Assembly (NCBI RefSeq): GCF_003258595.1
Contig: NZ_QHHQ01000002.1
Location: forward strand, 1,240,001 to 1,304,000
Source of the DNA: Acuticoccus sediminis
Lineage (GTDB): Bacteria; Pseudomonadota; Alphaproteobacteria; Rhizobiales; Amorphaceae
DNA length: 64,000 nucleotides
Reading direction: 5' to 3'
Positions 36,572 to 45,853 of the stretch are shown here, piece after piece. A program made the position numbers and the translations under genes. Below the pieces are notes generated by a model. The model saw only the letters and a list, made by a program, of their open reading frames with translations. It did not search any database and was not told the origin of the DNA. Positions within the stretch are counted from its first letter, which is position 1; every line of letters begins with the position of its first letter.

Positions 36572-39487
36572 TCAACGCGGGCTTCGGGGCAGAGCCGCCT
36601 CCAGAACGCGCGCCACATGGATCGCCTCTCGCGCGGCGCCGTCATGGATCTGATGGCGGCAGGACGTGCCGTCCGCAACGATGATCGCCTCGGCCTCCGC
36701 CTTTCGCACAGCCGGCAGCAGCGAGAGCTCGCCCATCTGGCGCGATACCTCGGCCGTCTTCGCGTCGTAGCCGAACGCGCCGGCCATGCCGCAGCAGCTC
36801 GATTCGATCGGCTCCACCTGAAGCTCCGGCACCAGCCGCAGCGCCTCCTGCGAGGCGGAGAAGGCGCCAAACGCCTTCTGGTGGCAGTGGCCGTGGATGT
36901 AGGCCTTCGTCGGCCGCGCCTCGAACGGCGGGACGATCTCGCCCCGCCCGGCGGCCGCCACGTACCACTCCTCGAACAGGAACGCGTTCTCGGCGATCCT
37001 CGCGGTCGCGTCGCCCGGCAGCAGCGACAGGAATTCGTCGCGAAGGGTGAAGAGGCACGACGGCTCCAGCCCGATCACCGGGCGGCCGGCCGCCATGTGC
37101 GGTGCCAGCGCCTCGACCATGCGCCGCGCCTCGGCCCGCGCCTCGTCGACGAGCCCCGCGGCGAGATAGGTGCGCCCGCAGCACAGCGGCCGTCCCTCCC
37201 CGGCGAGGGCATGCACCGGCACCCCGCTCGCCGACAGCACGCTGACGGCCGCGCGCAGGTTCTCCGGCTCGAACCAGCGGTTGAACGTGTCGGCGAGGAG
37301 CACGACGCCGGGGCTCGCCCCGTCGCCCGGCCGCGCCGCCTCCTCGTCGCGGAACGGGTCCCGCGCGAAGCGGGGCAGCGAGCGCCCGGCGGCGAAGCCG
37401 GTCAGCTTCTCCGAGAGGCTTGCGATTCCCGGCAGGTCGCGCAGCGCGAGGAGCCCGCCGGCACGCGACGCCTTGGGCGCGTAGCGCGGCAGGTAGGCGA
37501 TCAGGCGGTCCTTCAGGGAGAGGCCGTGCGCCTTCACCCGCGCCGCCGTCACCTCGATCTTCATCTTCGCCATGTCGACGCCGGTCGGGCACTCGCGCTT
37601 GCACGCCTTGCAGGAGACGCACAGCGACAGCGTCTCGGCCATCTCCTCCGACGTCAGCGCGTCCGCACCGAGCTGCCCGGACAGGGCGAGGCGCAGCGTG
37701 TTGGCGCGCCCCCGCGTCACGTCCCGCTCGTCGCGGGTGACGCGGTAGCTGGGGCACATCGCGCCGCCGACGGTCTTCCGGCAGGCGCCGTTGTTGTTGC
37801 ACATCTCCACGGCGCCCTGGAAACCGCCCAGCGCGCCGGGCCAGGCGGACCAGTCGAGCGCCGGCGTCAACGCCACCGCGCCATAGTGCGGCGGGTAGCG
37901 CATCAGGGTGCGGTCATCCATCTTCGGCGGGTGGACGACGCGGTTCGGGTTGAGCCGCGCCTCGGGGTCGAATCGGTCCTTCACCTCCTCGAAGGCGCGA
38001 ACGATTCGCGACCCGTACATCGGCTCGTGAAACTCGGAGCGGACGATGCCGTCGCCGTGCTCGCCGGAGTGCGAGCCCTTGTACTCGCGCACCATCGCGA
38101 ACGCCTCCTCGGCGATGGCGCGCATCGTCTTCGCGTCCTTGTCGAGCTTCATGTTGAGAACCGGGCGCACGTGGAGGCAGCCGACGGAGGCGTGCGCGTA
38201 CCACGTCCCCTTCGTGCCGTGCCGCTCGAACACCTCGGTCAGCCGCTCGGTATAGTCGGCGAGGTCCGCGAGCGGGACGGCGCAGTCCTCCACGAAGGAC
38301 ACCGGTTTGCGGGCATCCTTCATGCTCATCATGATGTTGAGGCCGGCCTGCCGGAACTCGGCGATCGCCGCCTGGAGCTTGGGGTCGAGAATCTCGACGG
38401 CGCCGCCTTCGTGGACCCCGCCCTTGCCGAAGCCGAACCCGAGGTCCGCCATCACGTCGTGCACCGAGGCGACCTTGCGGGCGGACCAGTCCCAGTCCTC
38501 CTCGGCGAATTCCACCAGGAGGAGCGCCTCCGGCTCGCCCTTCACGAACCGGTCCAGCGTCCTGGCGAACATCGCGATTTCGCGGCCGAGGCCGATCATC
38601 GTGGCGTCCACCAGCTCCACCGAGGTCGGCCCGGTGGCGACGAGGTGCTGCGCCGCCTCCATCGCCGAGCGGAAAGTGGGGAAATGACAGGCCATCAGCG
38701 CCTTGCGCGCCGGAGGCAGCGGCCAGAGCTTGATCTCGACGGCGGTGGAGATCGCGAGCGTCCCCTCCGAGCCGACGAGGAGGTGCGCGAGGTTGATCGG
38801 GTCCGGACTCGGCACCAGCGCGTCGATGTTGTAGCCGCCGACCCGGCGCGACACGGACGGGAAGCGCGCGGCGATCTCGTCCGCCTCCCGCGCGCCGAGC
38901 GCCACGAGGTCGTTGGCCAGCGTGTCGTTGGAGCCGCGCTCGACGTGGCCGAAGTGGCGCGCGCAGCCGTCCGCCATCAGCGCGTCGATGCTGACGACGT
39001 TGTCGCGCATGATCCCGTAGCGCAGCGAGCGGGCGCCGCAGGAGTTGTTGGCGGCCATGCCGCCGATGGTGGCGCGCGACGCGGTCGAGACGTCCACCGG
39101 GTACCAGAGGCCGTGCGGCTTCAGCTGGCGGTTCAGCTCGTCGAGCACGATTCCCGGCTCGACGACCGCGCGCCGTCCTTCGACGTCGATCTCCAGAATC
39201 CGGTTCAGGTGGCGCGAGAAGTCGACGATGACGCCGGAATTCACAGTCTGACCGCACTGCGAGGAGCCGCCGCCGCGCGCGGTGACCGAAAGCCCCTCCT
39301 CCCGCGCCGCGTCGAGCGTCACGGCGATGTCGTCCATCGTCTTCGCGATCACCACGGCGGCGGGCATCACCTGGTAGATCGAGGCGTCCGTCGAATAGCG
39401 GCCCCGGGTGAATGCGTCGTGGTGGGCCGTGCCCCTCAGCTCGCGCTCGAGCCTATGGCGCAGGCCGGGACGTAACAAATCCGACAA
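36572..39487 (-). CDS. FAD-linked 2-hydroxyacid dehydrogenase with Fe-S (GlpC-type) C-terminus
   Basis: A protein of 971 aa, a fusion of three parts. Residues ~30-260 are a PCMH-type FAD-binding domain (TARGGGSSQCGQTVNSGVIVD). The FAD-oxidase cap with the conserved SGEHGDGIVRSEF segment runs to about 510. The C-terminal part has a ferredoxin motif CVSCKACKRECPTGVD (~625) and CCG-type domains, including HGHCHQKAFG and ESSCCGMAGAFG. This is the D-lactate/glycolate/2-hydroxyglutarate dehydrogenase type (Dld-II, YdiJ). It would oxidise a 2-hydroxyacid to a 2-oxoacid and pass electrons to quinone. A link to glyoxylate is suggested by the divergent aminotransferase. Confidence 0.92.
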   Translation of the reverse strand: MSDLLRPGLRHRLERELRGTAHHDAFTRGRYSTDASIYQVMPAAVVIAKTMDDIAVTLDAAREEGLSVTARGGGSSQCGQTVNSGVIVDFSRHLNRILEIDVEGRRAVVEPGIVLDELNRQLKPHGLWYPVDVSTASRATIGGMAANNSCGARSLRYGIMRDNVVSIDALMADGCARHFGHVERGSNDTLANDLVALGAREADEIAARFPSVSRRVGGYNIDALVPSPDPINLAHLLVGSEGTLAISTAVEIKLWPLPPARKALMACHFPTFRSAMEAAQHLVATGPTSVELVDATMIGLGREIAMFARTLDRFVKGEPEALLLVEFAEEDWDWSARKVASVHDVMADLGFGFGKGGVHEGGAVEILDPKLQAAIAEFRQAGLNIMMSMKDARKPVSFVEDCAVPLADLADYTERLTEVFERHGTKGTWYAHASVGCLHVRPVLNMKLDKDAKTMRAIAEEAFAMVREYKGSHSGEHGDGIVRSEFHEPMYGSRIVRAFEEVKDRFDPEARLNPNRVVHPPKMDDRTLMRYPPHYGAVALTPALDWSAWPGALGGFQGAVEMCNNNGACRKTVGGAMCPSYRVTRDERDVTRGRANTLRLALSGQLGADALTSEEMAETLSLCVSCKACKRECPTGVDMAKMKIEVTAARVKAHGLSLKDRLIAYLPRYAPKASRAGGLLALRDLPGIASLSEKLTGFAAGRSLPRFARDPFRDEEAARPGDGASPGVVLLADTFNRWFEPENLRAAVSVLSASGVPVHALAGEGRPLCCGRTYLAAGLVDEARAEARRMVEALAPHMAAGRPVIGLEPSCLFTLRDEFLSLLPGDATARIAENAFLFEEWYVAAAGRGEIVPPFEARPTKAYIHGHCHQKAFGAFSASQEALRLVPELQVEPIESSCCGMAGAFGYDAKTAEVSRQMGELSLLPAVRKAEAEAIIVADGTSCRHQIHDGAAREAIHVARVLEAALPRSPR

Positions 39488-39503
39488 TGAGGCCCCCTTG
39501 ACG

Positions 39504-39523
39504 GAATAATGAATGCATTATTC
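39504..39523. promoter_or_regulatory. GntR-type palindrome in divergent promoter
   Basis: Perfect 7-base arms GAATAAT / ATTATTC around six bases. It lies 16 bp upstream of the FAD/Fe-S dehydrogenase start and upstream of the aminotransferase, in an AT-rich island in very GC-rich DNA. Likely operator for the FCD-type GntR gene at 36.5 kb. Confidence 0.55.
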
Positions 39524-39637
39524 ACTCTGAGCCAAAGGAGCCCTTTAGCGCAAGTGGCGGGGACACGCCGCGGCAAAGGGGCCGACCGGCGATCCACGCC
39601 GGCGACTGGGGCGGAACGACCGAGGCGGGAGAAGCCT

Positions 39638-40831
39638 GTGACTTACATGCCGGGCCGGCATTTTCTGCAAATTCCGGGGCCTACGAATGTCCCGGACCGC
39701 GTCCTGCGGGCGATGGACATGCCGACCATCGACCACCGCGGGCCGGAGTTCAAAACGCTTGCCGAGAGCGTCCTGACACGCATTCGTGAGGTCTTCGGGA
39801 CCACCAATCCCGTCGTCATCTACCCCGCGTCGGGCACCGGCGCGTGGGAAGCGGCGCTCGTCAACACGATGTCGCCGGGCGACCGCGTCCTCATGTACGA
39901 GACCGGCCACTTCGCGACGCTCTGGAAGCGCCTTGCCGAGCGGCTGGGCCTGACGCCGGAGTTCCTCACCGGCGACTGGCGCTCGGGCGTCGACGCGGCG
40001 GCCATCGAGGCGCGGCTGACCGAGGACAAGGGCCACGAGATCAAGGCGGTCTGCGTTGTCCACAACGAAACGTCGACCGGCTGCACCTCGCGCATCGACG
40101 AGGTCCGCGCCGCCATCGACAGGGCCGACCACCCCGCGCTCCTGCTGGTCGACACCATCTCGTCGCTCGGCTCGATCGAGTACAAGCACGACGAATGGGG
40201 CGTCGACGTCACGGTCGGCGGCTCGCAGAAGGGGCTGATGCTGCCACCGGGCCTCTCCTTCAACGCCGTCTCGAACAAGGCGATCGAGGCGTCCAAATCG
40301 GCGAGGCTCCCCCGCTCGTTCTGGTCGTGGGACGAGATGCTCGAGGCGAACGAGAAGAGCGTCTTCCCGTTCACGCCGGCGACCAACCTCCTCTACGGCC
40401 TCGACGAGGCGCTGACGATGCTGTCCGAGGAAGGGCTCGACAACGTCTACGCCCGCCACGCCCGCCACTCCGAGGCGACGCGGGCGGCCGTGACCCACTG
40501 GGGCGGCAACGGCAGCGTCGAGGTGCTGTGCGAGAACCCGCGCCACCACTCCGGCTCCCTCACCGCCGTCCTGCTGCCGGAAGGCTACAACGCGGACGAC
40601 TACCGCAAGGTGGTGCTGGAGAACTTCAACATGAGCCTCGGCAACGGCCTGTCGAAGCTCACCGGCCGCGTATTCCGCATCGGTCACCTGGGGGACTTCA
40701 ACGACCTGATGCTGATGGGAACGCTCTCGGGCGTGGAGATGGGCTTCGAGCTCGCGGGCATCCCGTACCGCAAGGGCGGGGCGCAGGCCGCCATGGAGGT
40801 GCTCGCCACCGCCGCCAAAGCGACGGACTGA
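39638..40831 (+). CDS. Serine-glyoxylate aminotransferase-like enzyme (class V)
   Basis: A protein of 397 aa from the GTG at 39638, chosen because GGGAG lies about 7 bp upstream; an ATG at 39647 is possible, and the ATG at 39509 is unlikely since it lies in the palindrome. Landmarks: QIPGPTNVPDRVLRAM, IDHRGPEF, YPASGTGAWEAAL, DTISSLGSIEYKHDEWGVD and the PLP lysine in GSQKGLMLPPGL. Such enzymes transaminate glyoxylate or hydroxypyruvate with serine or alanine. Together with the divergent 2-hydroxyacid dehydrogenase it could convert glycolate via glyoxylate to glycine. Confidence 0.9.
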   Translation: MTYMPGRHFLQIPGPTNVPDRVLRAMDMPTIDHRGPEFKTLAESVLTRIREVFGTTNPVVIYPASGTGAWEAALVNTMSPGDRVLMYETGHFATLWKRLAERLGLTPEFLTGDWRSGVDAAAIEARLTEDKGHEIKAVCVVHNETSTGCTSRIDEVRAAIDRADHPALLLVDTISSLGSIEYKHDEWGVDVTVGGSQKGLMLPPGLSFNAVSNKAIEASKSARLPRSFWSWDEMLEANEKSVFPFTPATNLLYGLDEALTMLSEEGLDNVYARHARHSEATRAAVTHWGGNGSVEVLCENPRHHSGSLTAVLLPEGYNADDYRKVVLENFNMSLGNGLSKLTGRVFRIGHLGDFNDLMLMGTLSGVEMGFELAGIPYRKGGAQAAMEVLATAAKATD

Positions 40832-40936
40832 CGGGACGGGCCGCAGGCCCGACCGACGGCGTGAGGCGGTCAAAAGAAGCCGCCCGCGCCCTTCGCAGTC
40901 GACGAACGAAAAACACGACAAGAGGGAAACGCACCA

Positions 40937-41905
40937 ATGAAGAAGCTCCTACTCGCCGGGGTGGCGCTCGGCATGATGCTGGCGCCCGCCAGCGCACAGA
41001 CCGTCCTGAAGCTCGGCCACGTCGGCGAGCCCGGCTCGCTCTACGACGTGACGGGCGAGGCATTCGCCGAATGCGTCGGTGAGTCCGGCAAGGCCGAAGT
41101 GCAGATCTTCGGCTCCTCGCAGCTCGGCAACGACGAGGACATGCTGCAGAAGCTGAAGCTCGGCCAGCTCGCCTTCTCGATCCCGTCCTCGATCATGTCG
41201 TCGGTGTCCGACACCTTCGGCGTGTTCGAGATGCCGTACATCGTGAAGAGCCGCGACCACATGCGGAAGATCCGCGACGACGCGGGCGACCTGTTCCGCG
41301 ACGCCGCGCGCAAGCAGGGCTACGAGATCATCGGGTTCTGGGAGAACGGCTTCCGCAACGTCACCAACAACATCCGCCCGGTGAACGTGCCGTCGGACCT
41401 CGAGGGCATCAAGCTGCGCACCCCGAAGGGCCAGTGGCGGGTGAAGATGTTCCAGGCGTACGGCGCCAACCCGACGCCGATGGCCTTCTCCGAGGTGTTC
41501 ACCGCCCTCAAGACCGGCGTCATCGACGGTCAGGAGAACCCGCTGATCCAGATCTGGGCCGGCAAGTTCCAGGAGGTGCAGAAGTACCTCTCCATGACGG
41601 GCCACGTCTATTCGCCGGCCTACCTCGCGACCTCCTCGCGCAACTGGAAGAAGTGGGATGACGACCTCAAGGCGGTCATCTCCGACTGCGCGCTGAAGGC
41701 CAGCGACTTCGCCTACGAGCACGGCGCGAAGGTCGACGCCGAATTCATCGCCAAGTTCGAGGAGGCCGGCGTCGAGGTCAACGAGGCCGACAAGCAGGCC
41801 TTCATCGACGCCTCGGGCCCGATCTACGAGGAGTTCGGCCAGCAGGTCGAAGGCGGCGCGGATCTCATCAAGAAGATCCAGTCGCTCGACAGCGGCGCGT
41901 CCTGA
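40937..41905 (+). CDS. dctP: TRAP transporter periplasmic receptor
   Basis: A protein of 322 aa with GAGGGAAA upstream and a signal peptide (1-20, ending PASA). VQIFGSSQLGNDEDMLQ, GFWENGFRNVTNNIRPV with the substrate-binding arginine, and IDGQENPLIQI are DctP hallmarks. It differs clearly from the receptor at 30.7 kb, so the two systems probably import different acids. Confidence 0.93.
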   Translation: MKKLLLAGVALGMMLAPASAQTVLKLGHVGEPGSLYDVTGEAFAECVGESGKAEVQIFGSSQLGNDEDMLQKLKLGQLAFSIPSSIMSSVSDTFGVFEMPYIVKSRDHMRKIRDDAGDLFRDAARKQGYEIIGFWENGFRNVTNNIRPVNVPSDLEGIKLRTPKGQWRVKMFQAYGANPTPMAFSEVFTALKTGVIDGQENPLIQIWAGKFQEVQKYLSMTGHVYSPAYLATSSRNWKKWDDDLKAVISDCALKASDFAYEHGAKVDAEFIAKFEEAGVEVNEADKQAFIDASGPIYEEFGQQVEGGADLIKKIQSLDSGAS

Positions 41906-41924
41906 GCGACACGCCCTGATCGAC

Positions 41925-41957
41925 TGGGGCGGTCCCGGCACGGCCGGCACCGCCCCA
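41925..41957 (+). terminator. Hairpin between dctP and dctQ
   Basis: Arms of 15 bases (41925-41939 and 41943-41957) with one mismatch and a 3-base loop, followed by CTTTCC. It lies 20 bp after dctP inside the TRAP operon, where it would favour receptor expression over the membrane subunits. Confidence 0.6.
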
Positions 41958-42000
41958 CTTTCCGTCCCCCTTCCGACCCTGCCCCGAAGGAGGCGCCGAC

Positions 42001-42549
42001 GTGCGCGTAATGGCCCGGCTCTTGGGCGAAATTCTGACCTGGGTGGTCCTCGGCCTGATGGTCGCACTCACCTGTGTGGTCGTCGTTGCCGTGATCTTCC
42101 GCTACTCCGGCGCATCTCTGTCCTGGTACGATGAGATCGCCGGCGTGCTCCTCGCCTGGATCACCTACTATGGTGCGGCGCTCGCCGCGCTCCACCGCAG
42201 TCACATCGGTTTCGACGACGTCCTTCTGGCACTGCCTCACAAGGCGCGTGCCGTCGCCGTCATCGTCGCCGAGGGGCTCGTCCTCTTCTTCTTCGGCCTC
42301 ATGGCATGGGCCGGGCTCGAGGTGCTGGACATCCTTCAGGGCGAGACGCTCGTCGCGCTCGACTGGGTGCCGGTCTCGATCACGCAATCGGTGATCCCGA
42401 TCGGCGCGATCCTCTTCATCATCGCCGAGCTCCTGTCGCTCCCCTTCTACTGGTTCGACGTGATGCACGGGAAGTCCTCGGAGCACGCCGTGATGGCCCA
42501 CGGCGAAACCCCCACTCACGGCCCGAGCGCGGCGGAGAACAGCCGATGA
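42001..42549 (+). CDS. dctQ: TRAP transporter small membrane subunit
   Basis: A protein of 182 aa with a GTG start after GAAGGAGG. Four hydrophobic helices; RYSGASLSWYDEIAGVLLAW and ALHRSHIGFDDVLLALP are conserved DctQ regions. The last 25 residues are a hydrophilic tail. Overlaps dctM by 4 bp. Confidence 0.92.
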   Translation: MRVMARLLGEILTWVVLGLMVALTCVVVVAVIFRYSGASLSWYDEIAGVLLAWITYYGAALAALHRSHIGFDDVLLALPHKARAVAVIVAEGLVLFFFGLMAWAGLEVLDILQGETLVALDWVPVSITQSVIPIGAILFIIAELLSLPFYWFDVMHGKSSEHAVMAHGETPTHGPSAAENSR

Positions 42550-43826
42550 TCGTCCTTCTGATGTTTGCCGCACTGGTGGCGATGGTCTGCATCAACGTGC
42601 CCATCGCCATCGCCCTGTCGCTCGCCGCGGTCCTCGGCATCGCGGTGACGGACGGCATCGAGTCGCTCGTCACCGTCGGCATCGACATGTACTCCGGCGC
42701 CAAGTCCTTCTCGCTCATCGCCATCCCGATGTTCGTGCTGGCGGGCGCCATCATGAACTCCACCGGGATCACGCGGCGCATCATCGCCTTCGTCTCGGCC
42801 CTCATCGGCTTCGTCCGCGGCGGCCTCGCGATGGTCAATATCGGCGTGTCGCTCTTCTTCGCGGAGATCTCCGGCTCGGCCGTGGCGGATGTCGCCGCGC
42901 TCGGCTCGGTCCTGATCCCGGAAATGAAGAAGCGCGGCTACAGCGCCCCGCTGGCGGCGGCGGTGACGTCCTCGTCCGCCTCGCTCGCGATCATCATCCC
43001 GCCGTCGATCCCGATGATCCTCTACGGCGTCTCCGCCGGCGCCTCGATCCAGGAGCTGTTCGTCGCCGGAATCGTGCCGGGCCTCCTCGGGGCGGCCGGC
43101 CTGATGGGCGTCGCATGGGGCTTTGCCAAGCGCTACAATCTCCCGCGCGAGGAGGCCTTCCAGTTCAAACGTCTGCGCGAGACGTTCGTCGACGCGCTGC
43201 CGGCCTTCATGCTCCCGGTGATCATCCTCGGCGGCATCTTCGGCGGCTTCGTCACCGCGACGGAGGGTGCCGGGCTTGCCGTCGTCGCGTCGATCGCGAT
43301 CGGCCTCTTCTACCGCGAGATCAACTGGCGGCAGCTCAAGACCGCCATGCTGGAAGGCGGGATGCAGACCGCGGTGGTGATGCTGCTGGTGGCAGCGTCC
43401 GTCCTGATGGGCGGCTACCTCACCAGCGCCCGCATCCCGCAGGAGATCGCCGAGGGGATGCTGAACCTGACGTCCAACAAGTACGTCATTCTCCTCATCC
43501 TCAACGTCTTCTTCCTGGTCATCGGCTTCTTCCTGCACTCGGCCGCCGCGATCATCCTCGTCATCCCCATCATTGTGCCGCTCATCCATCAGGCGGGGAT
43601 CGACCCGGTCCACTTCGGCCTCGTGGTGACGCTCAACCTCGCGATCGGCCAGCAGACGCCGCCCGTGGCCTCGGTGCTCATCACCTCGTGCTCCATCGCC
43701 AAGGCCAACATCTGGGAGGTGTCGAAGGTCAACATCTACTTCGTCGCGGTCCTGCTCACGGTCCTGCTGTTGTGCACGTACGTGCCTGCGGTACCGATGT
43801 TCCTCGTCGACCTCTTCTACAGGTAA
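42546..43826 (+). CDS. dctM: TRAP transporter large membrane subunit
   Basis: A protein of 426 aa with about 12 hydrophobic segments. IPMFVLAGAIMNSTGIT, FFAEISGSAVADVAALGS, SASLAIIIPPSIPMILYG and LAIGQQTPPVASVL are the DctM signature regions. It is followed after 9 bp by an enoyl-CoA hydratase gene, tying the imported acid to CoA-dependent degradation. Confidence 0.94.
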   Translation: MIVLLMFAALVAMVCINVPIAIALSLAAVLGIAVTDGIESLVTVGIDMYSGAKSFSLIAIPMFVLAGAIMNSTGITRRIIAFVSALIGFVRGGLAMVNIGVSLFFAEISGSAVADVAALGSVLIPEMKKRGYSAPLAAAVTSSSASLAIIIPPSIPMILYGVSAGASIQELFVAGIVPGLLGAAGLMGVAWGFAKRYNLPREEAFQFKRLRETFVDALPAFMLPVIILGGIFGGFVTATEGAGLAVVASIAIGLFYREINWRQLKTAMLEGGMQTAVVMLLVAASVLMGGYLTSARIPQEIAEGMLNLTSNKYVILLILNVFFLVIGFFLHSAAAIILVIPIIVPLIHQAGIDPVHFGLVVTLNLAIGQQTPPVASVLITSCSIAKANIWEVSKVNIYFVAVLLTVLLLCTYVPAVPMFLVDLFYR

Positions 43827-43835
43827 CCGCTGACC

Positions 43836-44645
43836 ATGACCGACGCTCCCCAGACCCACGCCGCGACGACCGACGATCTGATCTACGAGGTCGAGGACGG
43901 CATCGCGACCCTCACCCTCAACCGCCCGCAGGCGCGCAACGCCTTCACCTTCGCCATGTACGACGGCATGGCGACCATCTGCCGGGAGATGCCGACCGAC
44001 GGCTCGATCCGCGCCCTCGTCATCACCGGCGCCGGCGAGAAGGCGTTCGCCGCCGGCACCGACATGAGCCAGTTCCGCGCCTTCGACAAGGACCAGGACG
44101 CGCTCGACTACGAGAAGCGCGTCGGCGCCGTGTACGACGCGCTGGAGAAGTGCCCGGTGCCGACCATCGCGGCGATCTCCGGCGCCTGCACCGGCGGCGG
44201 CGCCGGGACCGCGGCGTGCTGCGACATCCGCATCTGCACCGAGAACCTGAAGTTCGGCTTCCCCATCGCCCGCACCCTCGGCAACACGCTGTCGATGGAG
44301 AACTACGCCCGGGTGAAGGACCTCATCGGCGTCGCCAGGGCGAAGGAGATCATCTTCACCTCCCGCCTCGTCGGCGCGCAGGAGGCGCTGGCGGCCGGGC
44401 TCGTGACCGAGGTGCTCCCCGACCACGCGGCGCTGATGGCCCGCGCCAAGGAGCTGGCGCTGCACATCGCCGGCCACGCCCCGCTCACCCTGCGGGCCTG
44501 CAAGGAGGCCTTCCGGCGCCTGCGCGTCGACGGGCCGGACGCCGAGGGCGACGACCTCGTCATCATGACCTTCATGAGCGAGGACTTCCGCGAGGGCCTC
44601 GACGCGTTCTTCAACAAGAGAAAACCGGAGTTCAAAGGCAAATGA
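43836..44645 (+). CDS. Enoyl-CoA hydratase/isomerase-family protein
   Basis: A protein of 269 aa. Crotonase fold: LTLNRPQARNAF, the oxyanion-hole region EKAFAAGTDMSQF, then SGACTGGGAGTAACCDIRIC. The usual acidic catalytic residues after the GG loop are altered (GNTLSMENYARV), so lyase, isomerase or hydrolase activity is possible rather than plain hydration. It sits between dctM and a CoA-transferase gene, which overlaps its stop (ATGA). Confidence 0.88.
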   Translation: MTDAPQTHAATTDDLIYEVEDGIATLTLNRPQARNAFTFAMYDGMATICREMPTDGSIRALVITGAGEKAFAAGTDMSQFRAFDKDQDALDYEKRVGAVYDALEKCPVPTIAAISGACTGGGAGTAACCDIRICTENLKFGFPIARTLGNTLSMENYARVKDLIGVARAKEIIFTSRLVGAQEALAAGLVTEVLPDHAALMARAKELALHIAGHAPLTLRACKEAFRRLRVDGPDAEGDDLVIMTFMSEDFREGLDAFFNKRKPEFKGK

Positions 44646-45853
44646 CCGAACGCACCGGCCCGCTGACGGGCATGCGGGTCATCGAGCTCGCGCACATCAT
44701 GGCCGGCCCCGTCTGCGGGCTGATGCTCGCGGACATGGGCGCGGACGTCGTCAAGGTGGAGAAGCCGAACGGCGACGACACCCGGCGCACCGTCCCGCCC
44801 GAGGTGAATGGCGAGAGCGCCGCCTTCATGATCATGAACCGCAACAAGCGCGGCATCGCTCTCGACCTCAAGTCGGACGAGGGCAAGGCCGTGCTGCGGC
44901 GCCTCCTCGCCGACGCGGACGTCGTCATCGAGAACTACCGCCAGGGCACGATGGAGAAGCTCGGCCTCGGCTTCGAGGACCTGCGCAAGGAGAACCCGGG
45001 CCTCATCTACTGCGCCGTGTCCGGCTTCGGCCGCACCGGCCCCTATGCGGCGCGCGGCGGCTTCGACCTCGTCGCGCAGGGCATGTCCGGCCTCATGGCG
45101 ATCACCGGCGAGGGGCCCGGCCGCCCGCCCGTGAAGGTCGGCGCGCCGGTGTCGGACATCACCGCCGGCATCCTCGCCGCGCTCGGCTGCGCCTCTGCGT
45201 ACGCCCACAAGCTGGCGACCGGACAGGGCCAGATGGTCGACACCTCGCTCCTGGAAGCGGCGATCACCCACACCTACTGGCAGTCCGCGATCGCCTTCGC
45301 GACCGGCGTGTCGCCCGGCCCTATGGGCTCGGCCCACCCGCTCAACGCGCCCTATCAGGCGTTCCCGACCGCCGACGGCTGGATCAACATCGGCGCCGCC
45401 AACCAGAGCAACTGGGAGCGGCTGACCAAGGCCCTCGGCGCGCCCGAACTCGCCGGCGACCCGCGCTTCGCCAACGGCCACGCCCGCATGGACAACCGCG
45501 AGACCCTCGTCGCGACCCTGGAGCCGCTGTTCCGGAAGCGCACCACCGAGGAGTGGCTGGCCGCCATGGAGGCCGCCGGCGTCCCCGCCGGCCCGGTCCT
45601 ATCGATCATGGAGATGCACGAGGATCCCCACGTCCTCGCGCGCGAGATGGTCGTGCCGCTGACGCACCCGACCGCCGGCCCGACGAAGGCGATCGGCCTG
45701 CCGATCAAGTTCTCCGACACGCCCGGCAAGGTCGCCCGGCCCTCGCCCCGCCTCGGCGAGCACACGCGCGAGGTCCTCGCCGAGGCCGGCTACGACGCGG
45801 ACACCATGGAAAGGATCATCGCCTCTGGCGCCGGCATCGTCGCCGATGCCTGA
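44642..45853 (+). CDS. Family III (CaiB/BaiF) CoA-transferase
   Basis: A protein of 403 aa. The CaiB fold is shown by GMRVIELAHIMAGPVCGLMLADMGADVVKVEKP with the start of the Rossmann unit, NRNKRGIALDLK and the catalytic Asp region GRTGPYAARGGFDLVAQGMSG. These enzymes move CoA between carboxylic acids (formyl, succinyl, acetyl or itaconyl donors). As the activation step for a TRAP-imported acid, followed by the crotonase, it makes a compact degradation module of unknown substrate. Confidence 0.92.
   Translation: MTERTGPLTGMRVIELAHIMAGPVCGLMLADMGADVVKVEKPNGDDTRRTVPPEVNGESAAFMIMNRNKRGIALDLKSDEGKAVLRRLLADADVVIENYRQGTMEKLGLGFEDLRKENPGLIYCAVSGFGRTGPYAARGGFDLVAQGMSGLMAITGEGPGRPPVKVGAPVSDITAGILAALGCASAYAHKLATGQGQMVDTSLLEAAITHTYWQSAIAFATGVSPGPMGSAHPLNAPYQAFPTADGWINIGAANQSNWERLTKALGAPELAGDPRFANGHARMDNRETLVATLEPLFRKRTTEEWLAAMEAAGVPAGPVLSIMEMHEDPHVLAREMVVPLTHPTAGPTKAIGLPIKFSDTPGKVARPSPRLGEHTREVLAEAGYDADTMERIIASGAGIVADA

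Noticed and set aside
35831-39475. A 1214-codon plus-strand frame opposite the FAD/Fe-S dehydrogenase
   Set aside because: The minus strand encodes a recognisable full-length flavoprotein; the opposite frame has low-complexity Arg/Val/Leu content caused by high GC at third positions.
39509-39637. ATG at 39509 as start of the aminotransferase
   Set aside because: It lies within the palindromic operator, has no ribosome site, and conserved family sequence begins only at about 39650.
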